Below, one piece after another: positions 45,124 through 54,252 of a stretch of DNA of 64,000 nucleotides. Source of the stretch: Flexibacter flexilis DSM 6793 (GTDB lineage: Bacteria > Bacteroidota > Bacteroidia > Cytophagales > Flexibacteraceae). Every line of letters starts with the position of its first letter. Position 1 is the stretch's first letter. The stretch is from contig NZ_FOLE01000001.1 of NCBI RefSeq assembly GCF_900112255.1, positions 434,001 to 498,000 on the forward strand. Reading direction: 5' to 3'. The notes beneath the pieces are model-generated. The model saw nothing but the letters and a program-made list of their open reading frames with translations. It was not told where the DNA came from and made no database searches. The position numbers and the translations under genes were made by a program.

Positions 45124-45534
45124 ATGGATATTTTATTTAAAAATGCATTTATAGAGGTAAGTCGCCCACAAAAAAATTTGGTACAGGTTCGTTACTTAGA
45201 AAAATCACCCACCGACGCAGACATGGACGAATATCTTGTGTTTATGGATAAGTTTTATGCCTCAGGCGAGACGTTTTATATGTTTTCGGATATGCGCCTC
45301 GCTCCTGCTTATTTCAGTTCGAGTGTGCGCATCAAGGCGGGAAGTTGGCTCAAAAATAACCGTGAATTAGTTAGGCAACGCAACAAAGGAGCTATTTTTT
45401 TATTTCCTAACTTAGTAAATCAGCTCATGGCCAAAGCCGTGTTTGCGGTACAGCCCTACCCTGTCGAGTACAATATCGTACGCACAGAGCAAGAAGTAAA
45501 CAAATGGTTGGCGGCAAGGGGTATTAAATCATAA
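45124..45534 (+). CDS. Unknown protein, second of a tandem pair (136 residues)
   Basis: A 136-residue paralogue of the preceding gene, with no length change. Conserved blocks include the start DILFKNAFIEVSR, SPTDADMDEYL, DMRLAPAYF, KAVFAVQPYPVEYNIVRT and the ending NKWLAARGIK. The 137-base gap suggests a separate or weakly coupled transcript. Duplicate retention at about half identity suggests distinct but related roles. Confidence 0.75.
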   Translation: MDILFKNAFIEVSRPQKNLVQVRYLEKSPTDADMDEYLVFMDKFYASGETFYMFSDMRLAPAYFSSSVRIKAGSWLKNNRELVRQRNKGAIFLFPNLVNQLMAKAVFAVQPYPVEYNIVRTEQEVNKWLAARGIKS

Positions 45535-45539
45535 CACCC

Positions 45540-45550
45540 CAAACGTTTGC
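45540..45550 (+). promoter_or_regulatory. CAAACGTTTG palindrome
   Basis: CAAACGTTTG at 45540-45549 is followed by C and matches the LacI-like sites at 28663 and 28730. It lies about 80 bases upstream of the promoter of the T9SS cargo gene and could be an operator for it. Confidence 0.4.
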
Positions 45551-45631
45551 ACTAACTGTATTTTAGATTTTGTTTAACAAAGAATAGCTTTGCTTTTCGC
45601 TTTTTTGTAGGGAAAACTTAACAATTCCTTT

Positions 45632-45663
45632 ACATTCGGTATGCGAAAGAGTTTCTACCTTTG
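45632..45663 (+). promoter_or_regulatory. Promoter of the T9SS cargo gene
   Basis: ACATTC (45632-45637), an 18-base spacer and TACCTTTG (45656-45663). The same pair with the same spacing lies before the His-rich T9SS gene at 59144-59175. The start codon is 50 bases downstream. Confidence 0.55.
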
Positions 45664-45713
45664 TGCGTTTGATTTTTTATATCAAACTAAACATCAATTT
45701 CTAAATTACAGCA

Positions 45714-47834
45714 ATGAAAAAAGTTTTATTATTAGTTTCAACGTTTGTAGCAGGGATTGCGCTAAATGCTCAAGCGCAGTATCCACTTGTGTCTATTGCA
45801 CAAGTTCAGACCCCTGTAGGTATGCAAGCTGATACTTGTGCCGACGGATTTAACACAGAATATACAGGCGATACTATCCGCGTACAAGGTGTAGTAATGG
45901 TAAAAGGCGGTTTGGCGCAAGTGCAAAACGGTCGCCAAGTTTGGATTCGCGACATCGCAGGCGGTGGTCCTTATTCTACTATCGACATATTTTTTAGAAA
46001 CTCTCCTTCTTCGCCAAGCCAACCTGTTGACGTGTTGAACCTTGTAGCAGGTGACACCGTAGAGATCACGGGCTTACTTGAAGAATATCAAGGAGAAACA
46101 GAACTTGTACCTTTGGTTAATGGTGTAAACCTTATCGGCCCTAAAGATGCAACAGGTGAACCAACTCCACGTTTGCTTACTATCGGCGCATTAAACGATG
46201 CCAACCGTATCAACAAACTTACTGTTGGTGAGCAATGGGAAGGTGAATTTGTAGAATTTCAAAACGTAACGGTTACGGCTGTGAGCCCTTTCTCTAATGG
46301 CACACGCGTAAGCTTCGACGTTGTAGATGCACAAGGCAACAAAATCAACGTAAGTGACCGTTTTGCTGCTGCTCGTTTGGCCAATGGTTTTGTTCCGCCA
46401 GTAGTAGGTGACGTTTATACAAGCCTTAAAGGTATTATTCTTCACTCAAAAAATGGTTGTGCTGGTACAAGCGGTCGTGGTTATGAACTTGATCCATTCG
46501 ACTTGTCTCACTATCAAAAAGGTGCTGCTGCCCCTTCTATCGGTGGTATCACTCGCAACCCAATTACTCCAACTTCTACACAAACTGTTACGGTACAAGC
46601 TACTGTAACTGACGAAGGAACTGTTACTGCCGTAAAACTTTTCTATGCGGTGGGTGCGACTACAACTGCTTACACTTCTGTGGATATGAGCAACGGCGGT
46701 AGCGGTAGCGTTTATTCTGCTACTATCCCAGCTCAAGCAGAAGGTGCTTTTGTAAAATACTATATCCGTGCTATCGACAACGATAACAACTCAAACAATA
46801 TCCCTAATGTACCGACAGGTAACCCTATGTTCTATATCGTGCGTGACGCAGGTCTTTCTATCCGCGACGTACAATACACGCCTTACCAAGACGGTAACTC
46901 TGGTTATGTAGGTCTTGACGTAACAGTAACAGGTGTAGTTACAGCTTCAACAGAAACAAGTAACTTAGGTTATGCTTTCGTGCAACAAGAAGGCGCACAA
47001 AGCTGGGCTGGTATTTGGGTAAGTGGCAGTGCCATGAACAACAAAGTAGTAGGTGACAAAGTAACTGTTACAGGTTTGGTACAAGAAAACTTCGGTATCA
47101 CTCGTATCGCTTCTACAACTGCCGACAAAATTGGTACAGGCACGATTGCTCCGCTTACACTTAGCCCTAACGTCTTCACAGCTTATAGCTTTGCAGACAA
47201 CGAACAATATGAAGGTATGTTGGTGAAAATCGCTAACCCTGTAGCTGGTAAAGGTTTGTTTGTAGTGGATACTAACGCTGATGCTCCTTCTAACTTCGGC
47301 GAATACCGCGTAGGTTTGGACAAATACGACCCTGCAACAGGTATGCGCGTATTAGTTGGTCGTCAAACATCTTCTACTTACTCTTCTTTGGCTGTTTCGT
47401 ATGTAAACAACTTGAAATGGGCTACTACAGACGGTACAATGAGCGTAACACCTACATTGGTTGCTGCTGGCGACTCAATGATGAGTGTAACGGGTATCGC
47501 TTACTACGGCTTCAGCAACATGAAATTGTTGCCACGCAACAACGCAGATTTTGAAGGCTACACAGTTACTTCATCTAAAAAATCTTTGGCTAACAGCGAT
47601 TTCGTATCTTTGTACCCAGTTCCTGCCGCTAACGTTCTTAACGTAAGCCTTACAAAAGCAGGTGCTTATACATTGAGCATTTCGGATCTTGCTGGCCGTC
47701 AAGTAATGAGCCAAGTAGTAGAAGGCAATACACAAGTAAATACTTCTGCTATCAACTCAGGTTTGTATTTCGTAACAATGACAGATGCTAAAGGCCAAAA
47801 ATACAGTGCTGGTCGTTTGGCTATCGTGAAATAA
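45714..47834 (+). CDS. Large secreted protein with OB-like repeats and T9SS sorting domain
   Basis: A 706-residue exported protein. A signal peptide (MKKVLLLVSTFVAGIALNAQA) is followed by an OB-fold-like N-terminal region (about 20-145), an Ig-like segment near 275-365 (VTVQATVTDEGTVTAVKLFY), a second OB-like region (about 370-630), and a C-terminal T9SS type A sorting domain (about 635-706, DFVSLYPVPAANVL to YSAGRLAIVK). Codon use is strongly biased to GGT, AAC, CGT and GTA, which suggests high expression. OB-like domains of this kind are found in secreted nucleases and cargo proteins; no nuclease site is seen. The function is unknown. Confidence 0.8.
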   Translation: MKKVLLLVSTFVAGIALNAQAQYPLVSIAQVQTPVGMQADTCADGFNTEYTGDTIRVQGVVMVKGGLAQVQNGRQVWIRDIAGGGPYSTIDIFFRNSPSSPSQPVDVLNLVAGDTVEITGLLEEYQGETELVPLVNGVNLIGPKDATGEPTPRLLTIGALNDANRINKLTVGEQWEGEFVEFQNVTVTAVSPFSNGTRVSFDVVDAQGNKINVSDRFAAARLANGFVPPVVGDVYTSLKGIILHSKNGCAGTSGRGYELDPFDLSHYQKGAAAPSIGGITRNPITPTSTQTVTVQATVTDEGTVTAVKLFYAVGATTTAYTSVDMSNGGSGSVYSATIPAQAEGAFVKYYIRAIDNDNNSNNIPNVPTGNPMFYIVRDAGLSIRDVQYTPYQDGNSGYVGLDVTVTGVVTASTETSNLGYAFVQQEGAQSWAGIWVSGSAMNNKVVGDKVTVTGLVQENFGITRIASTTADKIGTGTIAPLTLSPNVFTAYSFADNEQYEGMLVKIANPVAGKGLFVVDTNADAPSNFGEYRVGLDKYDPATGMRVLVGRQTSSTYSSLAVSYVNNLKWATTDGTMSVTPTLVAAGDSMMSVTGIAYYGFSNMKLLPRNNADFEGYTVTSSKKSLANSDFVSLYPVPAANVLNVSLTKAGAYTLSISDLAGRQVMSQVVEGNTQVNTSAINSGLYFVTMTDAKGQKYSAGRLAIVK

Positions 47835-47850
47835 CATAAATTTCGCAGCA

Positions 47851-47888
47851 AAGGCCGTCGGTAAATTCTCACTGACGGCCTTTTTTTT
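47851..47888 (+). terminator. Terminator of the T9SS cargo gene
   Basis: GGCCGTCGGT pairs with ACTGACGGCC (one wobble), then eight T. It ends 54 bases after the stop. Confidence 0.85.
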
Positions 47889-48063
47889 GTAATTTTGCCA
47901 AAATTTAACCGAAGAAATTGTTTACCAATATTTTAGAAAAGAAACCGCATAGCCAATCCTTTTAAAAATACTTAAAGTTTCAAGTAAATTATTTTTTAAA
48001 CACCCCGCAAAGCTGCCCAAAACGATTTGGCTTTGCTTTTAAACTGAATTTTTGATTAACCAA

Positions 48064-49554
48064 ATGAAGAAAAATATACAATGGCTTTCGCGCTGCATGG
48101 CGGCTGTAACGTTGGGTTTGGGGCTTTTTGCCTGCGAAAAAGGAAGCGAAAAAGCTAACCTTGCCCCTTCTACCACCATCGCTATAGATAAAATTAATTT
48201 GGCGGGTTCGAGCCGCTTGGTCAGTACCGTACAACTCAACTGGACTGGTTTCGACCAAGACGGTTATGTTACTGGTTTTGAAATTTCGAAAGATGGCGGC
48301 CAGACGTGGGCAACTACTACCAAATCCGACAGCCTTTTCCGTTTTAGTTTTTCGCCAAATACCGACACTACAGACATTCATTTTTTGGCGCGCGCCATCG
48401 ACAACGACGGCCAAAAAGACGCAACACCTGCTTCACTGATTATTCCCATCAAAAACACACCGCCAACTGTGCGCGTGGACTCGTCGAGCATTTCGCTTTC
48501 CGACACCGTATTCTCGGTGCTAACAATGGGCTGGAATGCCACAGACAGCGACGGCGACAATACATTGCAGTCTGTTTCTATCAAAATCAATGACGGCGAC
48601 TGGTACAACCTTAGCCCAACCGTAAAACTTGTGTCATTTGTACCCGAAACGCCTATGCAAAACGGTGCGACACAAAGCAAGATTTATCAAGGCTACGGCA
48701 ATACGTTACTTTCGGCCAAAATCGCGGGTTTGCGCGTAGGAGACACCAACCGCGTTTATATCAAAGCCCAAGATGCAGCCAACACCGAAAGTCTGGTTTA
48801 CAAATCGAAAGCCTATTACGTGGCACGCCAAAAATCAGATTTGTTGGTCATAGACACACACAACGGCACGACAACACCAACGCCTGAGGCTACTTATTTG
48901 CCATTGTTGAGCAGTGTTTACACAGCAGGTTACGATCGCATCAATATGCTTTCCAACAACAAAGCCAACCAACCAAAACTGTGGAATACCACTTTCGCTT
49001 TGGTTTTGGGCTTGTACAAAAAAGTATTTTGGTATTCGGACGATTCCAAAGGCTCAGTCGTAGAACCCAACTCAATGCCCTTGGAATCAGCTACGGCTAC
49101 GCTACAAAACTTTTTAAATAACGGCGGTAAAGTATTCATTACCAGCAAATTCCCTGACGGTTCGTCTCGTCTTTCGCGCGATTCGCAATTGTTGTCGGTT
49201 TTGGCAGTGGACAGTATTGCGTGGCAGTCGTCTAACTTGCGTCTGCTCGGTAATCGCACGGTTACAAGCTTAAAAACAGGCTTTCCGAACCTTAGAACGC
49301 TAACTTCTGCCGCAGGTGGTACGATTACGGGTCTGGACGTATTTTATACAAAAGCTGATTCGCTTTACGAATGCCCAGTAAGCCCAGCGTCTGGCACTTG
49401 GACAGGCGCAAACAATGTTTCTTTGGTCAAAAACTATTCAAACGGACGCACCAACCTTGTTTTCTTCTCCGTAGAATTGCACTTGCTCAACGGTGATGCT
49501 GCTGCACTCAATACAACATTTAACAAAGTACTGAACGAAGAATTTAACTGGTAA
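48064..49554 (+). CDS. Fibronectin-type lipoprotein
   Basis: A 496-residue lipoprotein starting at MKKNIQWLSRCMAAV; GLFAC ends a lipobox at about residue 24. A fibronectin-III-like segment appears at about 35-115 (TVQLNWTGFDQDGYVTGFEI, TTDIHFLARAIDNDGQ) and a second at about 135-255. The remaining 240 residues form an alpha/beta region with LLVIDTHNGTTTP and GGKVFITSKFPDGSSR. The family is not recognised. Its position after the T9SS cargo gene suggests a surface role. Confidence 0.75.
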   Translation: MKKNIQWLSRCMAAVTLGLGLFACEKGSEKANLAPSTTIAIDKINLAGSSRLVSTVQLNWTGFDQDGYVTGFEISKDGGQTWATTTKSDSLFRFSFSPNTDTTDIHFLARAIDNDGQKDATPASLIIPIKNTPPTVRVDSSSISLSDTVFSVLTMGWNATDSDGDNTLQSVSIKINDGDWYNLSPTVKLVSFVPETPMQNGATQSKIYQGYGNTLLSAKIAGLRVGDTNRVYIKAQDAANTESLVYKSKAYYVARQKSDLLVIDTHNGTTTPTPEATYLPLLSSVYTAGYDRINMLSNNKANQPKLWNTTFALVLGLYKKVFWYSDDSKGSVVEPNSMPLESATATLQNFLNNGGKVFITSKFPDGSSRLSRDSQLLSVLAVDSIAWQSSNLRLLGNRTVTSLKTGFPNLRTLTSAAGGTITGLDVFYTKADSLYECPVSPASGTWTGANNVSLVKNYSNGRTNLVFFSVELHLLNGDAAALNTTFNKVLNEEFNW

Positions 49555-49574
49555 TCAATATTTATTGAGCAAAT

Positions 49575-49618
49575 AAAACACCCAACAAATCGCCGTCATG
49601 GTTTTTGTTGGGTGTTTT
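49575..49618 (+). terminator. Terminator of the lipoprotein gene
   Basis: AAAACACCCAACAAA and TTTGTTGGGTGTTTT are perfectly paired around a 14-base loop and followed by a T-rich run. Confidence 0.8.
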
Positions 49619-49673
49619 TATTTTACCAAAAATCTCTCGTATTTCTAATACAACTAGAATATAAAACGTAGTG

Positions 49674-49704
49674 TTTGGGCAGGATAAAGGAATCTTTACC
49701 TTTG
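49674..49704 (+). promoter_or_regulatory. Consensus promoter of the DUF1003 gene
   Basis: TTTG at 49674-49677, a 19-base spacer and TACCTTTG at 49697-49704 match the Bacteroidetes consensus exactly. The start codon at 49744 is 39 bases downstream, which also rules out an earlier in-frame start. Confidence 0.65.
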
Positions 49705-49743
49705 TGCAACTTACAAAAGAATCAAAAACATTGCTTTTTTTAT

Positions 49744-50325
49744 ATGAAAAAACACAAACAATATCTTCAAAAAATGTTAGCGTCGGAAGATGCACAGATG
49801 CAGAAGCTACACGACATCGTACAAGATGCCATTATGGAAGAACAATTGCTTACTTCCAAACTCTCCGACGATGAGGAAAACCCCAGTTTTGGCGACCGTC
49901 TGGCCGACAAAGTAGCCGACTTCGGCGGTAGTTGGGCGTTTATCATTACGTTTGGGAGTATTTTGCTTTGCTGGATTATTCTTAATTCATTTATCCTGAT
50001 TTCCAAACCCTTCGACCCCTACCCTTACATTCTCCTGAATCTTTTGTTGTCGTGTGTGGCGGCCATGCAAGCCCCCGTGATTATGATGAGTCAAAACCGC
50101 CAAGAGGCCAAAGACCGCAAACGCAGCGAAAACGACTACATGATTAACCTCAAATCCGAGCTGGAAATCAGGAACTTACACCAAAAAATTGACCTCTCGA
50201 CCGAAGAGCAGTACAAGCATTTGTGCGAAATCCAGCAACAGCAAATAGAACTGATGCTTGATATTCTCAAGCACGTTAAAAACCCGTCGGCGGCTGGCAA
50301 AACAGATAGCAGCAACAAAGCCTAA
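49744..50325 (+). CDS. DUF1003 family membrane protein
   Basis: A 193-residue protein starting at MKKHKQYLQKMLASEDAQ. The DUF1003 core is clear: FGDRLADKVADFGGSWAFII, then two helices around 63-105 and APVIMMSQNRQEAKDRKRSE, LEIRNLHQKID. It is an inner-membrane protein with a C-terminal coiled coil; its function is unknown. The promoter overlaps any longer start. The MFS gene follows after 28 bases. Confidence 0.9.
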   Translation: MKKHKQYLQKMLASEDAQMQKLHDIVQDAIMEEQLLTSKLSDDEENPSFGDRLADKVADFGGSWAFIITFGSILLCWIILNSFILISKPFDPYPYILLNLLLSCVAAMQAPVIMMSQNRQEAKDRKRSENDYMINLKSELEIRNLHQKIDLSTEEQYKHLCEIQQQQIELMLDILKHVKNPSAAGKTDSSNKA

Positions 50326-50353
50326 TCATTTTATTGTATAAAAATCAGAAACA

Positions 50354-51592
50354 ATGCAAGAAACGCCAAAACATGATGCTTACGCGGCTTTGCGTAATCC
50401 CGAATATCGTTTTTTCCTTTTGGGGCGTGTGGGCATGACCTTAGCCCTCCAGATACAGGCCGTTAGTGTTGGTTGGCAAATTTATAGCCTCACGCACGAC
50501 CCATTTTCTTTGGGACTTATCGGCCTTACGGAAGCTATTCCTGCGCTAAGTATTTCGCTTTTTGCGGGTTATGTGGCCGACACGCGTAGTCGTAAAAAAA
50601 TCATTTTTTGGTGTTTGAGCCTTTTGCTATTGGCCTCGTCGCTGTTGCTGGCCGTAAGTTACGATGTTGGGCAAATGCTTACGCTCATGGGTACGGCTCC
50701 GATTTATGGACTTATTTTCCTGACGGGTGTGGCGCGTGGCATGATTGGCCCTGCGATTTTCGCGCTGATGCCCCAAATCGTTTCGCGCGACCTCTACGCC
50801 AATGCCGTAACTTGGAACAGTACTTCGTGGCAAGCCTCGTCCGTGCTTGGCCCTGCTCTTGGTGGTCTTATTTATGGTTTTGCAGGCATGCACGCAGCCT
50901 ATGCTTCGCAAGTAGTGCTGTTGGCTGTGGCAATGTTTGCATTTGGCCTGATTAGCCCCAAACCTATTCCGACCTCCGACAAACGTCAGGATTTTTGGGC
51001 AAACCTTACCGAAGGTATTCGTTTTGTGTTCGGCAATCAGGTGATACTCAGTGCCATGAGTTTAGATTTGTTTGCGGTGCTTTTTGGTGGTGCGGTTGCG
51101 CTGCTGCCCGTTTTTGCCTCTGATATACTCAAAGTTGGGGCGCAAGGTTTGGGGCTTTTGCGTGCTGCGCCTGCGGTGGGTTCGGTACTAATGGCTTTAT
51201 TTATTGCTCATTATCCCATCAAACGCAATGCAGGCAAAATCATGTTGGCTTGCGTGGCGGCTTTCGGTTTGTGTATGATTGGCTTTGCGCTTTCCGACTC
51301 ATTTATAATTTCGCTTATCATGTTGGCACTCAGTGGCGTGGTGGACAGCGTAAGTGTAATTGTCCGCTCTACGCTGATACAATTGAATACGCCCGAAAAC
51401 ATGAAAGGCCGCGTTTCGGCAGTCAATAACATGTTTATTGGTTCTTCCAACGAAATCGGGGAATTTGAATCGGGAACGGCGGCGCGGCTGCTGGGCGTAG
51501 TACCATCGGTCATTTTTGGTGGCTGTGTAACGCTGGGTGTGGTGAGTTTTACAGCCCTGAAAGCCGACAAATTGCGCAAACTGGATTTATAA
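50354..51592 (+). CDS. MFS transporter (EntS-like exporter)
   Basis: A 412-residue transporter with about 12 helices and the MFS landmark GYVADTRSRKKIIFW after helix 2. The pattern resembles EntS-type exporters of siderophores or drugs, but no siderophore genes are near. It follows the DUF1003 gene by 28 bases and ends at a terminator, so the two probably form a unit. Confidence 0.85.
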   Translation: MQETPKHDAYAALRNPEYRFFLLGRVGMTLALQIQAVSVGWQIYSLTHDPFSLGLIGLTEAIPALSISLFAGYVADTRSRKKIIFWCLSLLLLASSLLLAVSYDVGQMLTLMGTAPIYGLIFLTGVARGMIGPAIFALMPQIVSRDLYANAVTWNSTSWQASSVLGPALGGLIYGFAGMHAAYASQVVLLAVAMFAFGLISPKPIPTSDKRQDFWANLTEGIRFVFGNQVILSAMSLDLFAVLFGGAVALLPVFASDILKVGAQGLGLLRAAPAVGSVLMALFIAHYPIKRNAGKIMLACVAAFGLCMIGFALSDSFIISLIMLALSGVVDSVSVIVRSTLIQLNTPENMKGRVSAVNNMFIGSSNEIGEFESGTAARLLGVVPSVIFGGCVTLGVVSFTALKADKLRKLDL

Positions 51593-51637
51593 ACGTACTG
51601 TTTTTCTGGCAAACTATTTTCGCCAACAACGTTAACG

Positions 51638-51680
51638 GCCTTTCAACAGATATTTTATTCCGTTGAGAGGCTATTTTTTT
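51638..51680 (+). terminator. Terminator of the DUF1003-MFS unit
   Basis: GCCTTTCAAC and GTTGAGAGGC (one wobble) enclose a 14-base loop and are followed by a run of seven T. Confidence 0.75.
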
Positions 51681-51710
51681 GAAATATCCTCAAAAAAAAA
51701 GGCCTTTCTC

Positions 51711-51743
51711 TTGACTTTTATATAAAAGGTGTAAATTTACACC
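51711..51743 (+). promoter_or_regulatory. glnN promoter with overlapping palindromic operator
   Basis: GGTGTAAATTTACACC at 51728-51743 is a perfect 16-base palindrome. It contains TAAATTTA, one base off the -7 consensus, and TTGAC at 51711-51715 is a suitable -33 element about 16-18 bases before it. A regulator bound to the palindrome would block the promoter. The glnN start is 35 bases downstream. Confidence 0.6.
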
Positions 51744-51778
51744 CCAAAATCAACCCCTTTTTTAAAAATATATCAAAA

Positions 51779-53962
51779 ATGGCAACATTGCGATTTAAAG
51801 CCTTAGAATACGCCACTAACCGCCAAGCGGTGCCAGTGAGCCGCCCAGCAGAGAAAATCTCTGATTATTTTGGTGTAAATGTTTTTGGTAAAAAAGCAAT
51901 GCAGGAATACTTGCCTGCTGATGTTTACAAACAGTTGAGCCATGCTATCGAAACTGGTAGCAAAATAGATGAATCAGTTGCCGAAGCTGTTGCCGCAGGT
52001 ATGAAAAGCTGGGCAATGGGCAAAGGTGCAACACACTACACGCACTGGTTTCAGCCTTTGACGGGTGCTACTGCCGAAAAACACGACGCTTTCTTTGAGC
52101 CAGACGGCGACAAAGCCCTCGAAAAATTCAAAGGTAGCGCGTTGGTACAACAAGAACCAGATGCCTCTTCTTTCCCGAACGGCGGTATCCGCAACACGTT
52201 CGAGGCGCGTGGTTATACAGCTTGGGATCCTTCGTCTCCAGCTTTCATTATCGAAACTCACTCGGGCAAAACACTTTGTATCCCGACTATCTTTGTATCT
52301 TATACAGGCGAGGCACTCGACCACAAAACACCATTGCTGAAGGCGTTGGCGGCTGTGGACAAAGCTGCCGTAGCGGTATGCGAATATTTTGACCGCGACG
52401 TAACACGCGTTTCGGCTACACTTGGCGCAGAACAAGAATATTTCTTGGTGGATAAAGCCTTGTTCTCGGCTCGTCCTGACCTTATTATGAGCGGTCGTAC
52501 CGTATTCGGTCACTCGCCAGCCAAAGGCCAACAATTGGAAGACCATTATTTTGGTTCAATTCCGCCACGTGTACACAACTTTATGCTTGATTTTGAAACG
52601 GAGGTTTTGAAATTGGGTATTCCGATTCGTACGCGCCACAACGAAGTAGCACCAGGTCAGTTTGAATGTGCGCCTTCTTTCTCTGAAATCAACTTGGCCA
52701 TTGACCACAACCAATTGCTCATGGACGTGATGAACCGCGTAGCCGATCGCCACAACCTTAGAGTATTGTTCCACGAAAAACCATTCGCGGGCATCAACGG
52801 TAGCGGTAAGCACAACAACTGGTCTTTGATTACGAACACAGGCAAAAACTTGCTTTCTCCGGGCAAACGTCCGAAAGATAACTTGTTGTTCCTTACGTTC
52901 TTCGTGAACACGATTATGGCCGTGTACGAACATGCAGATTTACTTCGCGCAAGTATCGCTTCGGCAGGCAACGACCACCGCTTGGGTGCAAACGAAGCTC
53001 CTCCAGCGATTATTTCGGCGTTCTTGGGTTCGCAACTTTCGGCGGTATTGGATTCTTTGGAAAAAGATACTTCCCTTATCGAAAAAGGCGACAACATGTA
53101 TTTGAAATTGGGTATTGATAAAATCCCAGAAATTTTGTTGGACAACACAGACCGTAACCGTACTTCGCCGTTTGCTTTCACAGGCAACAAATTCGAGTTC
53201 CGCGCGGTGGGTTCGTCGGCCAACAGTGCTTTGCCAATGGCCGTATTGAACACGATTGTAGCTGCTCAATTGGAAGCGTTCAAAACGGAAGTTGATGCGC
53301 TTATCGAAAAAGGCACGAAAAAAGAAGTAGCGATTATTACCGTTATTAAAGAATACATCAAGGTTTCTAAAAACATTCGTTTTGAAGGCAATGGCTATTC
53401 GGACGAATGGGTAGAAGAAGCGGCTAAACGTGGTTTGTCGAACGTGAAAACTACGCCTGTGGCACTTGATGCGTATGTTTCGGAAAAATCGAGAGCGTTG
53501 TTCCAAGCACACGGCATTTTCGGAGAGCGTGAATTGGAAGCTCGCCACGAAATTTATTTGGAAGAATACATTAAGAAAGTACAAATCGAGTCGCGCGTAA
53601 TGGGCGATTTGGCTATGAATCACGTCATTCCGACGGCGGTGGCGTACCAAAACAAACTTATAGTCAATGTGAAAGGCTTGAAAGATTTGGGCTTGGGCGA
53701 AGAGCATACACAAAGCACATTGGAAACTATCAAAGAAATCTCGACGCACATCACGGCCATCAAAACGAAAGTGGATGCCATGACGGAAGCACGTAAAGTA
53801 GCAAATAACATTGCACATTCGAGAGAACGCGCCATCGCTTATTGCGACGATGTGAAAGCGTATTTCGATGTGATTCGTTACCACGTGGACAAGCTGGAGT
53901 TGTTGGTAGATGACGAAGATTGGCCTTTGGTGAAATACCGCGAATTGCTTTTCTTGAAATAA
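51779..53962 (+). CDS. glnN: Glutamine synthetase type III
   Basis: A 727-residue enzyme of the GSIII family, which forms glutamine from glutamate, ammonia and ATP. The start ATLRFKALEYATNRQ and FGVNVFG are typical, as are TLGAEQEYFLVDK with metal ligands, RTRHNEVAPGQFECAP and FAGINGSGKHNNWSL, and NKFEFRAVGSSANSA near the substrate site. The long C-terminal helical domain is normal for GSIII. It is flanked by terminators and so a single gene. The palindrome at the promoter implies regulation, probably by nitrogen status. Confidence 0.97.
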   Translation: MATLRFKALEYATNRQAVPVSRPAEKISDYFGVNVFGKKAMQEYLPADVYKQLSHAIETGSKIDESVAEAVAAGMKSWAMGKGATHYTHWFQPLTGATAEKHDAFFEPDGDKALEKFKGSALVQQEPDASSFPNGGIRNTFEARGYTAWDPSSPAFIIETHSGKTLCIPTIFVSYTGEALDHKTPLLKALAAVDKAAVAVCEYFDRDVTRVSATLGAEQEYFLVDKALFSARPDLIMSGRTVFGHSPAKGQQLEDHYFGSIPPRVHNFMLDFETEVLKLGIPIRTRHNEVAPGQFECAPSFSEINLAIDHNQLLMDVMNRVADRHNLRVLFHEKPFAGINGSGKHNNWSLITNTGKNLLSPGKRPKDNLLFLTFFVNTIMAVYEHADLLRASIASAGNDHRLGANEAPPAIISAFLGSQLSAVLDSLEKDTSLIEKGDNMYLKLGIDKIPEILLDNTDRNRTSPFAFTGNKFEFRAVGSSANSALPMAVLNTIVAAQLEAFKTEVDALIEKGTKKEVAIITVIKEYIKVSKNIRFEGNGYSDEWVEEAAKRGLSNVKTTPVALDAYVSEKSRALFQAHGIFGERELEARHEIYLEEYIKKVQIESRVMGDLAMNHVIPTAVAYQNKLIVNVKGLKDLGLGEEHTQSTLETIKEISTHITAIKTKVDAMTEARKVANNIAHSRERAIAYCDDVKAYFDVIRYHVDKLELLVDDEDWPLVKYRELLFLK

Positions 53963-53979
53963 AATCATAACACAATACG

Positions 53980-54014
53980 CGCCTATTCTCTTACGGGAGG
54001 ATAGGCGTTTTTTT
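53980..54014 (+). terminator. Terminator of glnN
   Basis: CGCCTATTCTC pairs with GAGGATAGGCG and is followed by seven T. Confidence 0.8.
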
Positions 54015-54164
54015 GTTTGTTTTGGTGTTCTTTTTTGCTTGAGTGAATAAGAAATTTATACTTTTTATTTTGTGTAACAGATTGATATACTGTATTTTGT
54101 TTTGTTTATAAGTATTTCTTTTCGTGTTCTTTAAAAAAAATAATACATATAGCTTGTCTTTACT

Positions 54165-54195
54165 TTTTCGTACCAAAGATATTTTGATAAATTTG
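54165..54195 (+). promoter_or_regulatory. Promoter of the acidic protein gene
   Basis: TTTT at 54165-54168, a 19-base spacer and a perfect TAAATTTG at 54188-54195. The start codon is 57 bases downstream. Confidence 0.5.
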
Positions 54196-54252
54196 CGCTC
54201 AGGTAAAATAAATATTCACCTTGAACCGAAATTTAAACACTGCGACTTAATT

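Noticed and set aside
52940-53968. A 342-codon minus-strand frame opposite glnN
   Set aside because: glnN has all family motifs on the plus strand, and the antisense product is Phe/Arg/His-rich without a fold.
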